From Ceratotherium simum simum (lineage: Eukaryota > Chordata > Mammalia > Perissodactyla > Rhinocerotidae): a stretch of 64,000 nt of DNA. The stretch is from the NCBI RefSeq assembly GCF_000283155.1, contig NW_004454193.1:11615157-11679156 (forward strand), given 5' to 3'. The notes under the pieces were generated by a model. The model had not been told where the DNA came from and made no database searches. It saw nothing but the letters and a program-made list of their open reading frames with translations. Shown here piece by piece: positions 35,101-47,629 of this stretch (the first letter of the stretch is position 1; each line of letters opens with the position of its first letter). A program made the translations under genes and the position numbers.

Positions 35101-35675
35101 GTATTAGCTAAAAGGAAGGGAAATGATACACCAGATACAAAGAGGAGAATCTGTGAAGTGTGGAAGGTGACAGAGTTTGTTGTGTTTCTGCAACTGGAAA
35201 TGAATGACTAGTGTAGAAAGTGCATGATTGAAGAGGAGCATGTCAGTAAAGGTTGAGAAGTAGATTAAGGTTAAGATAGGGTTAGGATTAAAGTTTAGAT
35301 ATATTATTTTGCCAAACATATACAGCTACTGAGTAATCATATTTTTCAAGATAGTGATTCCAGTAAAATATGGCCTAGTTTTCTTGTTGGTCCCAATTCT
35401 GGGCTAGTGAAGTCGCTTAGGTAAGCACCAACACTATAGGATAAAATTACACACACTATAGATCAACTTAAAATGTAACTTTTATATACAATCTCCGTGG
35501 AAATATAGCAAAACCAGGTAGACTTAATGGCTTCAACTATATCATCTATTCCTTTATTCATTCATTCATTTATTCATTCTTCAGATAGTTAAGGATGTTA
35601 AAATATCAGAGACACTATCTTTCCCACCTCGCTTGAGGATATGTTATGCCAAATGACTTACCATAAAGGTAGCTG
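35101..35675. other. no firm feature; cattcattcattt motif
   Basis: The tandem cattcattcatttattcatt at about 35560-35580 is the usual end of a reverse L2 element. Nothing else is seen. Confidence 0.4.
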
Positions 35676-35679
35676 AGAG

Positions 35680-36000
35680 AAAATGAGTGATGAGAGACTG
35701 TGTGTAAAATCCTTAGCACGGAGCTTAGCTCATAGTGAGCCAAGTTCTTTTTAGACCATAAATGATTAATGATTGGCTCATTTGCACTTGTAGAATGGAA
35801 ATAAATAAATATTAGAAATCAGATAGACATGGATTCAAATTGGAATACTAGATCAACCATTTATTTCCGTATGACCTTGGCGAATTCTGGTATTCCTTTT
35901 AAGTCTCAATTTTCTCAGTTTGAAATGGGGATAATTATATTGATTTTGCAGAACTGGATTGAGATTTACAATTCAGATATACACATGATAAAACATATTA
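35680..36000 (+). mobile_element. one or two MIR SINE copies
   Basis: A MIR 3'-like part (gcacggagcttagctcatag) at 35710-35740 is followed by a MIR body (ttcaaattggaatactagat; ttggcgaattctggtatt; cagtttgaaatggggataat). The spacing suggests two adjacent copies, or one split copy. Confidence 0.55.
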
Positions 36001-37035
36001 TTCCATTTAATTCATTTCAATTCAAATGTCAATATATAGCAGATTTTTTTAAACTCACCGTTTAGCAAATTTAAATTTATTTCATCTTAATCTTTCCAAT
36101 TGAATCATCAGCAGTATCAAACTTTATCATTTAAATGGATGATAGGCAAGGCTTTATAAGAAGTTATTGCCATCGTTTCAGATGCTTGCTTTCATAATGA
36201 TGGATTATCATTATATAGAGGTTAAAATGAATGATGGAAGAAAGCTGGCTCCCTGTGGGAGTTTCCAAGAAACTATAAGAATGTATACAAGACTGGCTTC
36301 ATTCAATACTAAAGATACATTAATACCTGTTAATGTATCTTCTTTTTTTCCCATTTGCTGGACCATTTATTTTATATAGATTTTCATTTACTCATTAAAG
36401 TGATATGCACCATTAACCTGGCCTTCTCAATAGATGCAGCATAATAAGCTACCTGGAGACAGTCTCTCGAGTCCTCCCACACTTACCCAGAATCCAGCCA
36501 GCAGAATTTCATATTCTGTATGGAGTCTTTTGATGATGCACACGTTATATCGTTGTTTTTTGTCTGGTCCGTTGACAATCATGATGAAAGGACCTCTCGA
36601 TGGAAAACATGCAAGAGTAGTTTGTTCAATTAAATGTGCTTCCTCTCTCCAACTTGTACTTATTTGGCCTCAAAACATCCTATTAGTAGTCTTTGTATTC
36701 AAAATCATAAAATGTTCCATGAAAGTTCCACCGAAGAATGATATTTGTATAATAGGTTTGTGAAACTTTTTTAAATAAGAAAAGTAATGTGAGGCTATTT
36801 GAGGACTTTTGAAAATTGCAGAATTATATAAAAGCAAAAGAGCTCTCATCCTTTTTGCCACTATTAGTACCATACATTATTAAATAATTTACTATATATT
36901 ATTTTATTTTTAAATAGTTTTATTTTATGGATATGTAGTATTATAATTTTGCAATCCACATTTTACCATTGTTCAACAGAATACCTGATGCCATGGTAAG
37001 AAAAACAAAACCGACAAACACACTAACAGCAACAA
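36001..37035. other. no recognised feature
   Basis: AT-rich. A 109-codon plus frame (36434-36763) has no domain features. Confidence 0.45.
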
Positions 37036-37039
37036 AACA

Positions 37040-37530
37040 ACAGACCATTTTGGGATAGCATCATTCTACACTCTCCTCCTCTCTCAAAGAAACCAGAGCT
37101 GGACAGAAGTTAAGGCTGTGAAGGCAAATTTTAGTCAGGACTATTGCAATGGGGGAAGAGAGACCCCAGTACGGAGCTTGGCTCCATTCCAAATATAACA
37201 AGGACAGTGGAGATTTATAGCCAAGGAGTTGGTGGATGAAAAATTACTAGGAGGAAACATCAAGTCTGGGGGAACTCTGACTGAACTGATCTAACAGGAG
37301 GCAGACCAGGGTGATCAGATAGCAAGGATGGGAGGTGAGGAATTTTGATCAGATATAGAAGGGGAATCAGATATCAAGGGTGGGGGATTCTTGTTAAACT
37401 GACTTAGCAAACTTCTTACTAAAACTGGATTTTACAAGGAAATGCACAGATGCGCCTAGGAGAAGGTTCACCAGTCTGACTAAAGTTTGGTCAAGCAAAG
37501 AATCTTTGTCAACCCAAAGAGATCAAAGTC
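37040..37530 (-). repeat. possible ERV-derived fragment
   Basis: aggctgtgaaggcaaatttt, then agtcaggactattgcaatgg and gaagagagaccccagtacgg look like a mammalian ERV-derived repeat that I can only place as LTR-related. Direction is inferred. No clean ends. Confidence 0.35.
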
Positions 37531-37719
37531 AAAGTCAGGATATAATGCAAATATAATGTCACAATTGTCTGTTGCTGCTACTGTTACTATTATTTTTGAG
37601 TGCTATTTGTCAATTACCTATATATTTAAGCTTTATTGAAATATCTGGTTTTATTCTTCAACCAGCGCTATATATTCTTTATATCTTTCCCTTTGTATAG
37701 TTAGGAAAGTTTGTGTTGA

Positions 37720-37805
37720 GATGTTAAATAACTTGTCTAATGCCACACAGCTAGTAAGAGTAAGAACTATCTGACTATAGACTTCATAGTCTGAACTTCT
37801 ATGCT
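37720..37805 (-). mobile_element. MIR fragment
   Basis: gttaaataacttgtctaatg, then ccacacagctagtaagagta are the reverse of the MIR core. Confidence 0.65.
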
Positions 37806-37829
37806 TACTATATTGTGTGTAAGACACTG

Positions 37830-38140
37830 GTTTAGGCAGTAGGAATATACCAGTAAACAAGGCAGACAAAGTCTAGGGCAATCATAATATACACGATATA
37901 AGAAAACAGTGGAAAGTTTGTAAGACCACCACTTTTCAATTTGAGAAAACGACTGGGCTGGGAATTGTGGATTCCCTTTATATGGGCAGTCAGCAAAGAA
38001 CTCCAGGAATAAATGGCATTTGAGAAAGGCCTTGACACATAGGGAAAAGCCAGTCATGAAAGGGACAGAGTGAAGGACTTTCTAAGTAGAGAAAATAGCA
38101 ATTATAATGGCCCTTGGATAGGAAAGAATTTGTTTTGTCA
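37830..38140. repeat. ancient L2-like repeat fragment
   Basis: ggcatttgagaaaggccttg, preceded by ataccagtaaacaaggcaga, matches the pattern of the repeat at 8930-9640. Confidence 0.45.
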
Positions 38141-41100
38141 GGAAAAAATAAATAAAAATAAAGTAACGAAATGATGAGACAGCAGTAAACCTTCAGAGTT
38201 CCCTGACCCACATAGGAGAGTTTTCTCGAGATATTCCTTATACACAAATAAAGCAATTCACTTTACATTAAAACAATAGCACACAAAAGTCATCCTACCA
38301 TAAACTTGTTTGAAATTTTCCTCCAATGCTCTCTATGTAAAATGAGCTGGTCTGATTTCTGAGAGAGACAGCTAGCCACATAACCTGCAAAACAGAGTCA
38401 CTTATAAGTACCTAGAATTTCAGATATCAGGACATACTTGTTTAGAATAATGCTGAGTTCTCAGGAAGATCAGGGAAGCACAAAGAAGCCAAAAGGAAAA
38501 CTAAAATGTCAAATATCCGCTCACTTTTGCCCTGAAATAACTCCTAGACAGTAACTTTTGAAATATACAGCAGCTCATTCAATCTACATTCCTCCTCAGA
38601 TCTGTGTTCTCTCCAGTTTTGCACAGCTGAATTTAAAATTTTCCCACATAAGATTTGGCTCTGAGCTTCTAAATGTTCATCAAAGATTACATTGAAAAAT
38701 TCAATTATGCTCCTTTTTTTTTTTTTTTTCCAAAAGGAAGAAAACCTTGCCATAATCAGTAGAGCTATTTTTAAATTGCAGGAGGGCAGGAATGAAGGTA
38801 CAAATTAATGAGCTGATGTCATATTAATGTAGTCTTTTTGATCTTGTAATCATGAGCTCTTTACAAATCATGTTTGGTTTCAAGATTGTGATTCGAGGCT
38901 CCTGGTTGCAGACATATAATTTAAATAGTATTAAAGGAAGCTCAGATGTTTCAGGGGAAACATTTCTTATGTTTGAGAATGAAACCACAGAAGATAATCT
39001 CGTCTAACTAGCTCTGTGCCCATGGACAATTTGCTTTCCCTCTCAAGGCGTTAGATGCTTTTTTGGGCTTGGTTGATTCCCAGGGCTCTTTCAGCTTTGA
39101 CTTTAGATGAAAATTGTTCGTGATTGGTAAATCTAGGAAAATAAGTTATAAAACAAAAGTCTCAGAATCAGGGCAGGTGATAGAACTTGAAGTATTATTA
39201 AGAAAACAATTAGAAAATCTAGGTTACACATTTTTTTTTTTGAATGGAATGGTGGGGTCTCATCATTCTACTTTAAGATTCTTGTTGCCTACATGCTGAT
39301 GTGACCACAGAAGCCAAATATCAAAATGTAGGTCACACTGCTTTGTGATGAGGGTAGATTGGAGCAGGACTTTTACCAGTTCTGTGACAACTCTTTCCAA
39401 ATCTTCAGGATCCTTTGACCAAGTAGGAAAGCTTTTACAACAAAACATTTTTGCTAAATGCAGGGAAAAAAAGGAGAGGAAAACAACTGAACAACAAAAA
39501 ACTTGACATTTAAAAGTGATTTGAAAACAAAACAAAAATCTGAATTATAAAAAAGCAAGATCAAAATGACTGTGCAGTCAGAAACAGTTCCTAAGAGAAA
39601 AGGCAAAATAACATTTTTAGTTTTTCAAAAACCTTTTTTTCTTCTCTGAATATTCTTCATTAGGTAGAAACTGTTTATTTATTGAAGGTCAGGAGTTTTA
39701 GCTTAAAGGCTAGAACAATTCGATGGAACATGTAGTGTGATTTCTTCAAGGACCACTCAAGGAATTTTTCCTCCTTTGTGGTGCTTTTTTTGACAGATAT
39801 GTGGTTATGAATATTTATAATATTGCCAAACATGAAAAATAAAATGTTTTATTCCAGCCCTAGAATGAAATATATATGATGCTTTTGGAAGAAATAGGAA
39901 GAAATTGTAAACAATTATTTATCTTTGAAACTGAATCTCTAGTCTGGATTATTTTTGGCATATAAGGCCAAAAGTTGAGTGGTGTCATAGTGAATAGGCT
40001 TACTAATCCCTTTTTCACTTACGCCACTGCAGTTATCCTTGATAAAAGTCATCTCCAGTAATGGAGTCCATTGTTGCACAATTAATTCCATTGAAATTTT
40101 TCAGTGTTCAGTGTTTAGTTGAAAATAGAATTCTTGGATGTCCAAAAAGTTGAATAAACCACAAGTAGATGAATACAAAATGTAAAATATTAGATAGGAT
40201 CTTAAACCAGATCATATTACCTACATCTTTCAAATTCTGATACTAATGATCTTTCACATACACTTTCATATTTTATTGAAAAAGAAGCCATGTAATTTTC
40301 AACACCCTCAGGTATAAAGCCTTTAGTGGACCAACACATAATATTAGTTATAATCTGATCAAATACATTTAGCATTTGATTATAGGCACATGCCCACCTT
40401 ATGGGGGCAACATTTTGCCTCAGGTTCTGATTTCTGGGGAATCAGGAAGCAGGGACAAGGCTAATGACAGAAGAAAGAAAGAAAGGCCAACACAAGTTTG
40501 TGTAATATAGCTGGTCCACTAAGTACAATGGTTACTGGATCTCATGGATTAGTCTACTGAGCGGAGGAGGAGGAATGGGGAAGAATGAGTCTACCAGCGT
40601 TTATCTTCCATCTGTCAACGGGGACATTAATTCCCAACCCTCCTTCTGCATTTTGTATATGTGGGAGCAATGTGAGATTTTCCTGTGCCCCACACATCAG
40701 CATCAACAAGGTAGCATCAGGATAGGGGGTGACAGGTACATGGGACCAGCATGCATGTTGCATTTGTCTGAATCTAATCATACTCCTGCGTAGAACTGGC
40801 TCCACAAGCAGTAGCTAGAACAAGAGACAAGTCGATATAGAGTGAATGAGTTATTCAATTATATGCAGTAAACTATGGTATTTTAAAATTCATGTAAGAA
40901 GAAAGGTGTATGGTGTGTGTTTTATTTCTAATTCTATTCTCTTTGAAGCTATTCAAATACAGCAATCCTTTCTCAACTGTGGATTTCTAGGTCACATACA
41001 TAAACTGTGTATACTTCTGCAATGGCAAGATTCCTGGACTAGGTCTGCATAAGCAATTGCAAGTTAAAGTTTGCTGCCATGCTGCCATGGCCATGCTTTC

Positions 41101-42420
41101 TCACTAATACCACATTTGAGTTCATGAACTTTTAGGTCTCTCATATCCATCCTCCATCTTTTGCCTACTGCTCCCCATGAGGTCAGTCTTACTCATAATT
41201 GATTCCAAAATAATCATGTGTATATGTGTTAGTACCATATAATTGTTCAGTTCTTAAACATCACCACTGAATGGTGTGTCCCACTCAGCAACTGTAAGAT
41301 ATTATTTCCAATTTAATATATCAAATAACTTTTGTTAGTTAATTAATGTATACCCTCTATTTAAGGTGATATGTAAATGTATGCACTATCAGAAATTAAA
41401 ATAGCTTGAAAAGTAATGCTAGAGATTTGGCAGGAAGGGAATTAGAGTCAGAAATTATGAAGCCAAAAGAAAATTAGCATGCAAAATTCATATCTTCTTT
41501 TTTCCTCCTCCTTTATCTCTTTCTCCTTCATCTTTTTTTCTCTTAGCTAAAGGTGAGTTGTACTCCTTATTATTTTAATTAACCACACTTTTAATAACTT
41601 TGATGATAAATATAAAAGGTTTCATTAGTAAATATGTAATGAAATAATTTGTGGCTATGGAAACAAAATTGTGAACAACCCCCACACTTTTATGCAGTTA
41701 GCCCTGAATTTATGATATAAAACTGTCATAGGAATAATCTTGATTCAAACTATGCAATTCATAACTTAATTAAAGTTCTGATAGCATCGAGTTACCACAT
41801 AGCTGGAAATGCTATTGAAGCTAAGGCAAAGAAGAGTATTTACCTGAATTTATCTGAATGACTTCTTCCCAAGAAACTATTAGAGTCAATCATTGTACGA
41901 AGTTCAGTAGTGAAGTTTGGTTACCCAGCAGTAAATCTTTTTTACTGATCTGGGATATGTGGAGAACGATCATAAGATTATTATTTGATATTAACGATTT
42001 GCACCATTGGCACAATTATTTTCCTTAAAGTAAAATTTGATGGGAAAGAGATAGGGAAAATGGAGGAAACGTATCCTTATCTGGAATGCTAGTCAACAAC
42101 AACATTCTCAGGTGCTCCAAGAGTCTCGGCAAGGAGGTGCTACATGACTGAGATCCGGACAAAGAGGTCCTATTACATACGTGTGCATAGCTTCAGTGTA
42201 ATCCCTACATCATTAGAACAATATCTAACATTTTCTAATAGTATTTGGTTCGAATAACCTTAAACTATACTCTTTTGCTGCTGTTACTCTAGTAAAGGTT
42301 CGGAGTAGTTGGAATATATCTAAGTTTTCATTATCTTACTTAGAACCAAATATACATTTTCCCTCCTATTTTTTACCCTTCCAGATTACTTTTAAGTTGT
42401 TTTGAAAAAATATAAACAGA
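38141..42420. other. 4.3 kb of unannotated AT-rich DNA
   Basis: No intact gene or confidently named repeat. Opposing frames at 40554-40805 and 40575-40793 mirror one another. Homopolymer T-runs occur at about 38712-38730 and 39231-39241. Confidence 0.4.
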
Positions 42421-42425
42421 AGCAT

Positions 42426-42889
42426 TGATGGGGTTCAGGACACACTACCCCAAATTGTGGCACCTTGGTATACTCAATATTTTAAGCCCAAGGCGTCACT
42501 TTGACTTCCTATCCTTCTCCCCTGAAACAGGTCATAAGACCCTCATGTGAGAGGTGCTCTCTCTACACCCAGAGAAAAGGAGCATTCTTATCTCTCAAGA
42601 CAAAGGGAGACCCAGAAGAATCCTAACAAACAGGCTTTGCTAAGTCTCCTCCCATTGATTATGATTACCTCATACTCCTTTACCTATCACATTCCTCCAG
42701 GACTGTCCCCTCTAAAAGCACGCAGGTCTAACTGTTTTTCTGTCTTCATTTCCTTATGAAGGCGCTCATGTCATATAAAACTTAAATAAATTTTTATGCT
42801 TTTCTCCTCTTATCTGTCTTTGTCAGTTTAATTTTCAGACCCAGTCAGGGACCCCAAGAGAATTGAGGAAAACGTTTTCCTCTCTTACA
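42426..42889 (+). mobile_element. solo LTR with perfect 4-bp target-site duplication
   Basis: TGATGGGG..CTCTTACA, 464 bp. Perfect gcat copies occur at 42422-42425 and 42890-42893. A TATA-like tataaaa is at 42774-42780 and an AATAAA at 42785-42790, followed by the R/U5-like part. The 4-bp duplication is typical of ERV1 (gammaretrovirus-like) elements. There is no viral coding sequence around it, so it resulted from LTR-LTR recombination. The 70-codon frame (42547-42759) lies inside the LTR. Confidence 0.9.
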
Positions 42890-42893
42890 GCAT

Positions 42894-44685
42894 TAATACA
42901 ATAACATTTTTGTGAAACCAATGGCTGGTTGTGTAAAAAGATTTAATGGTCAAATGTCAATGGTGTGACCACCATGCATGAACCTTAATATAATGCCTAT
43001 CGGTCACAGTCACTCTGAAACCAGTTTTAGAATGACTTTTCAATGTTACTATTGGACCACAGAGTCTAGCCTGGAAATCTTACACTTACCTTTCATGGGG
43101 AGAAGTCTGAAGCTCGTGAAACTTTAAGACTGACTTGCTCTTGCTTATAAATCCCCAAATATCTGTGTTTTATTCCTACACAGTCTTACAATTTACCCCC
43201 ATTAAGATACAGGAAGAGAGGAATTGTCCATTTCATTTGACAAAAAACTAAACTACATTTTTAGGAGCAATCTTTCCTCTAAAATTTTATACCTTTTATC
43301 TCAAAATATAAAAAATGGAAAATAGATTATTATGATTGTTCAAAACCTGGAGGCCTTTTTATTAATTTTAATATCCATATAATTCTCTTGCTCTTAATTT
43401 TAAAATGTATTTCCTCTTACTTCAAACACTTTTCCTCTCTTTCTCCGCACATTTCCAAAAATTAAAATTTCATTACTTTAATGCAAATCTCAAAAAATAA
43501 AGATACTCTCCTCAACTTCCTTTTGAAATTTAAAATATCTTCATGTTTAAGTTATCATTCTATCAAAGATATAGAGTCAAAAGAATTATATTTTAAGGCT
43601 TATCAATCTACTAAGATAAACTTTAGCAAACACCAATTTAGTGTTTTTAAATATTTTGGGGAGAATTGATGCAAAGGAAACACATTCTTTAAGTGTTTTT
43701 TTTTTTCTTAAATGAAAAATAGTATATTGTTTAACATTTCAAGGAAATAAGGAAATTACTGTTACTTTCTTAAAATGATAAGCGAACACCATAATGAAAT
43801 ATATTTCCTTAATTCATTTGGTGAGAGAGATTGGGGAAAAGGGAGAGACGGAAAGTAAAAGAGAAAGAGAGAGAGCGAGAGACCTTTCCCCTCCCAGCCA
43901 ACAGAGTTTATTCCTAATCTCTGAGGAAGGATGACAATTAACAGACACTCGTTTTCACAGTTGCCCCTTTCAGTTGGTTGTGGATCATCCTGTTTTCTCA
44001 TAATAGAAGGCAAAATTTAGATCTCAGAGGGGAAAAATCAATGCAAACCCTCTTTATGAGGTTTTTTCCTATGCAGATAATCCACAGTGTTCTATAGAAA
44101 TTAAGACTCTGAATTGCATTAGAATTAAGGCCAGATAATGCAGCCTGCATTTGAATTTTAAATCTGCACGTGGTTGCCTGCATTTATTACTAAGCTTTAG
44201 CTTATAGAAGAGCAGATGGTTCCCTGTGCTCCACATCAAATACTGTCAACTACTTATTTGATCATCTGCATTGGGTTTTTGATGTAAATAATTGAGCTTT
44301 TGCAGTCAGTGCTTCTGAAATCTGACCTGCTTCTTGCAGCTTTTCCGATTATGGAGACCATTTTTGGCTCCTGATCAAGTCCTGTTTACACCAACTCTTT
44401 GAATATAGTTAATCCATGAATGAAAATTCAAAAGAAAGTCTTCATATTCCTTCAGAATATAGGATCCTTCGTCTTCTGTTTCAAATAATCAAGTAGATAA
44501 CACTGTACTTGATGTAATAAACCATTATCCACAAAGAAGAGAAAATGGATTAATTGGTTGCCTTGTTTCCTTCTACGGTAGATTATTTGCAAAAATGGCC
44601 CCATCGGTCTCCTCTTTGTATTCACTCTCTTTTGCTCTGTGACTTTGAAGATTCTCCTATCAAGAGATGGAGTGTATTTTCTCAC
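42894..44685. other. no recognised feature
   Basis: AT-rich sequence with a T11 run (about 43698) and a GA-rich patch at 43848-43882. No gene is seen. Confidence 0.4.
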
Positions 44686-44689
44686 TCCC

Positions 44690-45220
44690 TGAATCTGTTT
44701 CATTACTTGTTTCGATCAGTAGAATGCAGTGTTAGGGACATTGTAACAATTTTAAGCCCAGTGGATTATCCTAGCCAAGAACAGTAAAGCCAAGTACCTG
44801 ATCTACAGTTGATCATAAACATTTGTGGGAACCCTCCATAAGAACAATACAGCTGAGCACAGTCTAAATTGCCACTCTGCAAAAATGAAAACTAAATAAA
44901 TTATACTATTATTATTTTGCTGAGGAAGATTCACCCTGAGCTAACAACTGTCTCAAACTTCCTCTTTTTTAGATTGAGGAAGATTAGTCCTGAGCTAACA
45001 TCTGTGTCAATCTTCCTCTACTTTAAATGTGTGTCACCGCCAGAGCATGGCTGACGAGTGTTGTAGGTCTGTGTCCAGGATTCAAACCCGTGAACCCCGG
45101 GCCACCAAAGTGGAGCACGCCAAACTTAACCACTACACCGCAGGGCCAGCCCCAATAAATTATCATTTTCAGACATTAAGCTTTGGTGCTATTGATTATA
45201 TAGTAAGTTAACTGATACAA
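44690..45220 (+). mobile_element. MLT1 (MaLR) LTR split by an ERE
   Basis: Left part: ttacttgtttcgatcagtag, then aagtacctgatctacagttg and ctaaattgccactctgc. Right part: ttatcattttcagacattaa, then gctttggtgctattgattat and aactgatacaa. These are the beginning and end of an MLT1 LTR. The ERE at 44905-45153 sits near the AATAAA of the LTR. Confidence 0.72.
44905..45153 (-). mobile_element. ERE SINE, long form, in MLT1
   Basis: Two tail modules, body and head (ccgcagggccagcccc). Perfect 10-bp duplications, aataaattat, lie at 44895-44904 and 45154-45163. The insertion post-dates the MLT1. Confidence 0.94.
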
Positions 45221-45329
45221 TTTCTATTTTATTTTCCACTGAGCATTTTTTTCCATGTGGCTTAGGAGTTCAAATATGGGCTTAAAACCTTGAAGATGTT
45301 TACTGTTTGTTTAACTTGACAAATTTCCT

Positions 45330-45480
45330 TAACCCTTGTGTGCCTCCACTCATTCATTTAGTTAATAGATAACTAACTAAGCTTCTACTGTATGCCAGTC
45401 ACTGTGCAAGGCACTTTGGATAGAGTGGTGACCAAGGGAAAAAAATCAATCATTTATGGTGCTTTTATTCTAGAAAGACA
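45330..45480 (-). mobile_element. L2 3'-end fragment
   Basis: cactcattcatttagttaat, then gcttctactgtatgccagtc and actgtgcaaggcactttgga are the reverse of the L2 3' end. Confidence 0.6.
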
Positions 45481-46435
45481 ATCATATCACTCTCTTAGGA
45501 TTGCTACGAGGAGTAAATTAGGTGACGAATATATAACACTCAAGCGTGTGAATGCCAGTTGCACCAATCCCTACCACTCCCCAATCTCTTTCACACAGAA
45601 AACACACGTTCCCTAAGGAATGATCTGTGATACAGTTTTAGAACAAATTCCTATTTAGTTGAAAAGAACAGAGTCAGACTGAGTGGAATTTGAGAGGCTG
45701 ACTCTACCATTATCATCTATTATTTAACTTTTCTAAATTCTGTTTGCTCTTCAATAGAACAGAACTAATACTTATAAAATATATTTAGTAGTATAAGTCA
45801 TGTCTCTTGTCCTCAACTTATTTGTCTTAACACTGAATACTGACTCTGAATCTCTACATCACTACCATTTCTAATTAATATTGTAAGAAATTAAACCAAA
45901 AGCATAAAACCTTGGTTAAGTTGTTCTTGATACATTTTTCTTCAAGGTGCCTAAATGCATGTGACATGGACCTCTTTTTTCTGGAGCCATAGTTGCTGGT
46001 ATGAAGACTGTTACTGAGCCAATCCCCATGTGAGTTTCACAGATTGCTTAGTAGAACTGAGGATATGATCAGAACATCCAGAAACTTCAGCTCATTAGTC
46101 ATTTCACAGGGGGAAGCAGATGGCTTCCCTAGTAGAGGGGTTTTCACCACCCACAGAATTTGGACACTATTACTGAAGTAGGCCTAATTGTTCAGAGAAG
46201 CATGTTTGAGTTCCTTTCAACCTAAATCTGTAATTCTCCCTTCTCTCATGATGCATATATGAAATGTACTCCCTTAGCAGAAAGGACTCCCAAAAAGAGA
46301 AGAACCGTCACATTCATCCAAACCAGTCATCATATGTATCTGCTAAGAGTACAGTGGTATAGAAAGTGACTGAGTATGCTCTGTCCTCTGGAAGTATCTA
46401 AAGCAAAAAAGGATGTATCATATACACATACCATA
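45481..46435. other. no recognised feature
   Basis: A 74-codon frame (45392-45616) overlaps the L2 edge and is not credible. Confidence 0.4.
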
Positions 46436-46439
46436 TAAA

Positions 46440-46645
46440 CAGTTTTTCGTCCTTGGCACTATTGATATTTGGGGCTGGATAATTATTCATCATGAGGGGC
46501 TGTCCTATGCATTGTAGGGTGTTTTACAGCACCCCTGGTCTCTACTCACTAGGTGCCAGTAATACTCCCTCCATCAATTGTGACAATCACAAACGTCTCC
46601 AGACATTGCGAAATGTCCACTAGTTGCTCTTGGTTAAGAACAATT
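46440..46645 (-). mobile_element. MER20 DNA transposon
   Basis: On the reverse strand: the ttgttcttaaccaagagcaa end, then atttcgcaatgtctggagac, then ctagtgagtagagacc, then gctgtaaaacaccctac and gataattatccagcccca. This is MER20 nearly end to end. Confidence 0.85.
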
Positions 46646-46984
46646 GATATACAAGTGTCAGAATATCAGAAGGGGAAAGGAAATACATTCATATTCAGCA
46701 TAACCGAATGGAGGAAGGCGATAAAAAAATGGAGTCCAACTTCATTTTCTATATATTAGTACAGATTTGTTACTCATTCAAACATTCATTTATGTGTTTC
46801 TATATATGAGGCACAGAGCTAGAGACAATGAGGTGAAACGAAACCCTGGTCATTTTCTCCCTGTAGGAACAGAATTTCCCAAAATATATCATCAAATACA
46901 ATTTCATCTTGTTTTGCCGTGCACCAGCGCCAATAAAAATAGTAGATAGAACAATAGGTACAGGGTTTTAAAGGTTGTGTGAAG

Positions 46985-47625
46985 TCAGAGTCTTACAATG
47001 GTATAGAAAATGGAATCAGGAAACTGATTGTCTAGGTTTTAACTCACTTTTATCACTGCACCGGTGTGAGATTTTGAAAAATTTATGCCACCTGTATTAG
47101 TTTGCTAGGGCTGCCATAACAAAGCCCCACAGACTGGGTGAATTAAACAACAGAAATTTATTTTCCCACATTCTGGAGGTTAGAAGTCCTAGATGAAGGT
47201 GTCATCAGGGTTGTTCTCTTCTGAAGCCTCTCTCCTTGGCTCATGGTTGGCCGTCTTCTCCCTGTGTCTTCACATTGTCTTCCCTTAGTCTCTCTGTGTG
47301 TCAATTTCCTTTTCTTATAAGGACACTGGTTATATTGGATTAGACCCCACCTAGTGACCTCATTTTAACTAAATTACCCTTTTAAAGACCTTATCTCCAA
47401 ATAAGATCACATTATGAGGTACTGGCGGTTAGGACTTCAACATATGAGTTTTAAGGGGACACAATCTGGCACATAACATCACCTCTCTAAGTCTCCATTT
47501 CCTTGTTCATAACATGGAGGGGCATAATACACACTTCATAGTTGATTTCTGTGCTAACTAAATGAAGATAGAGATAATTTATATATATATCTCTCTCACT
47601 TAAAATAGTGTCTAAAGCATAAGTG
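46985..47625 (+). mobile_element. MIR SINE split by MLT1 LTR
   Basis: Left part (to 47092): ggaaactgattgtctaggtt, then ttaactcacttttatcactg. Right part (from 47479): tcacctctctaagtctccat, then ttccttgttcataacatgg. The inserted LTR is bounded by ccacc and tcacc. Confidence 0.68.
47093..47478 (-). mobile_element. MLT1 (MaLR) LTR
   Basis: Plus-strand ends TGTATTAG..CATAACA, 386 bp. Internal phrases gccataacaaagccccacag, then acattctggaggttagaagt, then ttggccgtcttctccctgtg and ggacttcaacatatgagttt are the reverse of MLT1. Flanks ccacc/tcacc agree at 4 of 5 bases, as expected for a 5-bp target duplication. Confidence 0.88.
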
Positions 47626-47629
47626 TAAA

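Noticed and set aside
40554..40805. Opposing 83- and 72-codon frames
   Set aside because: They mirror each other across the same DNA and have no protein features.
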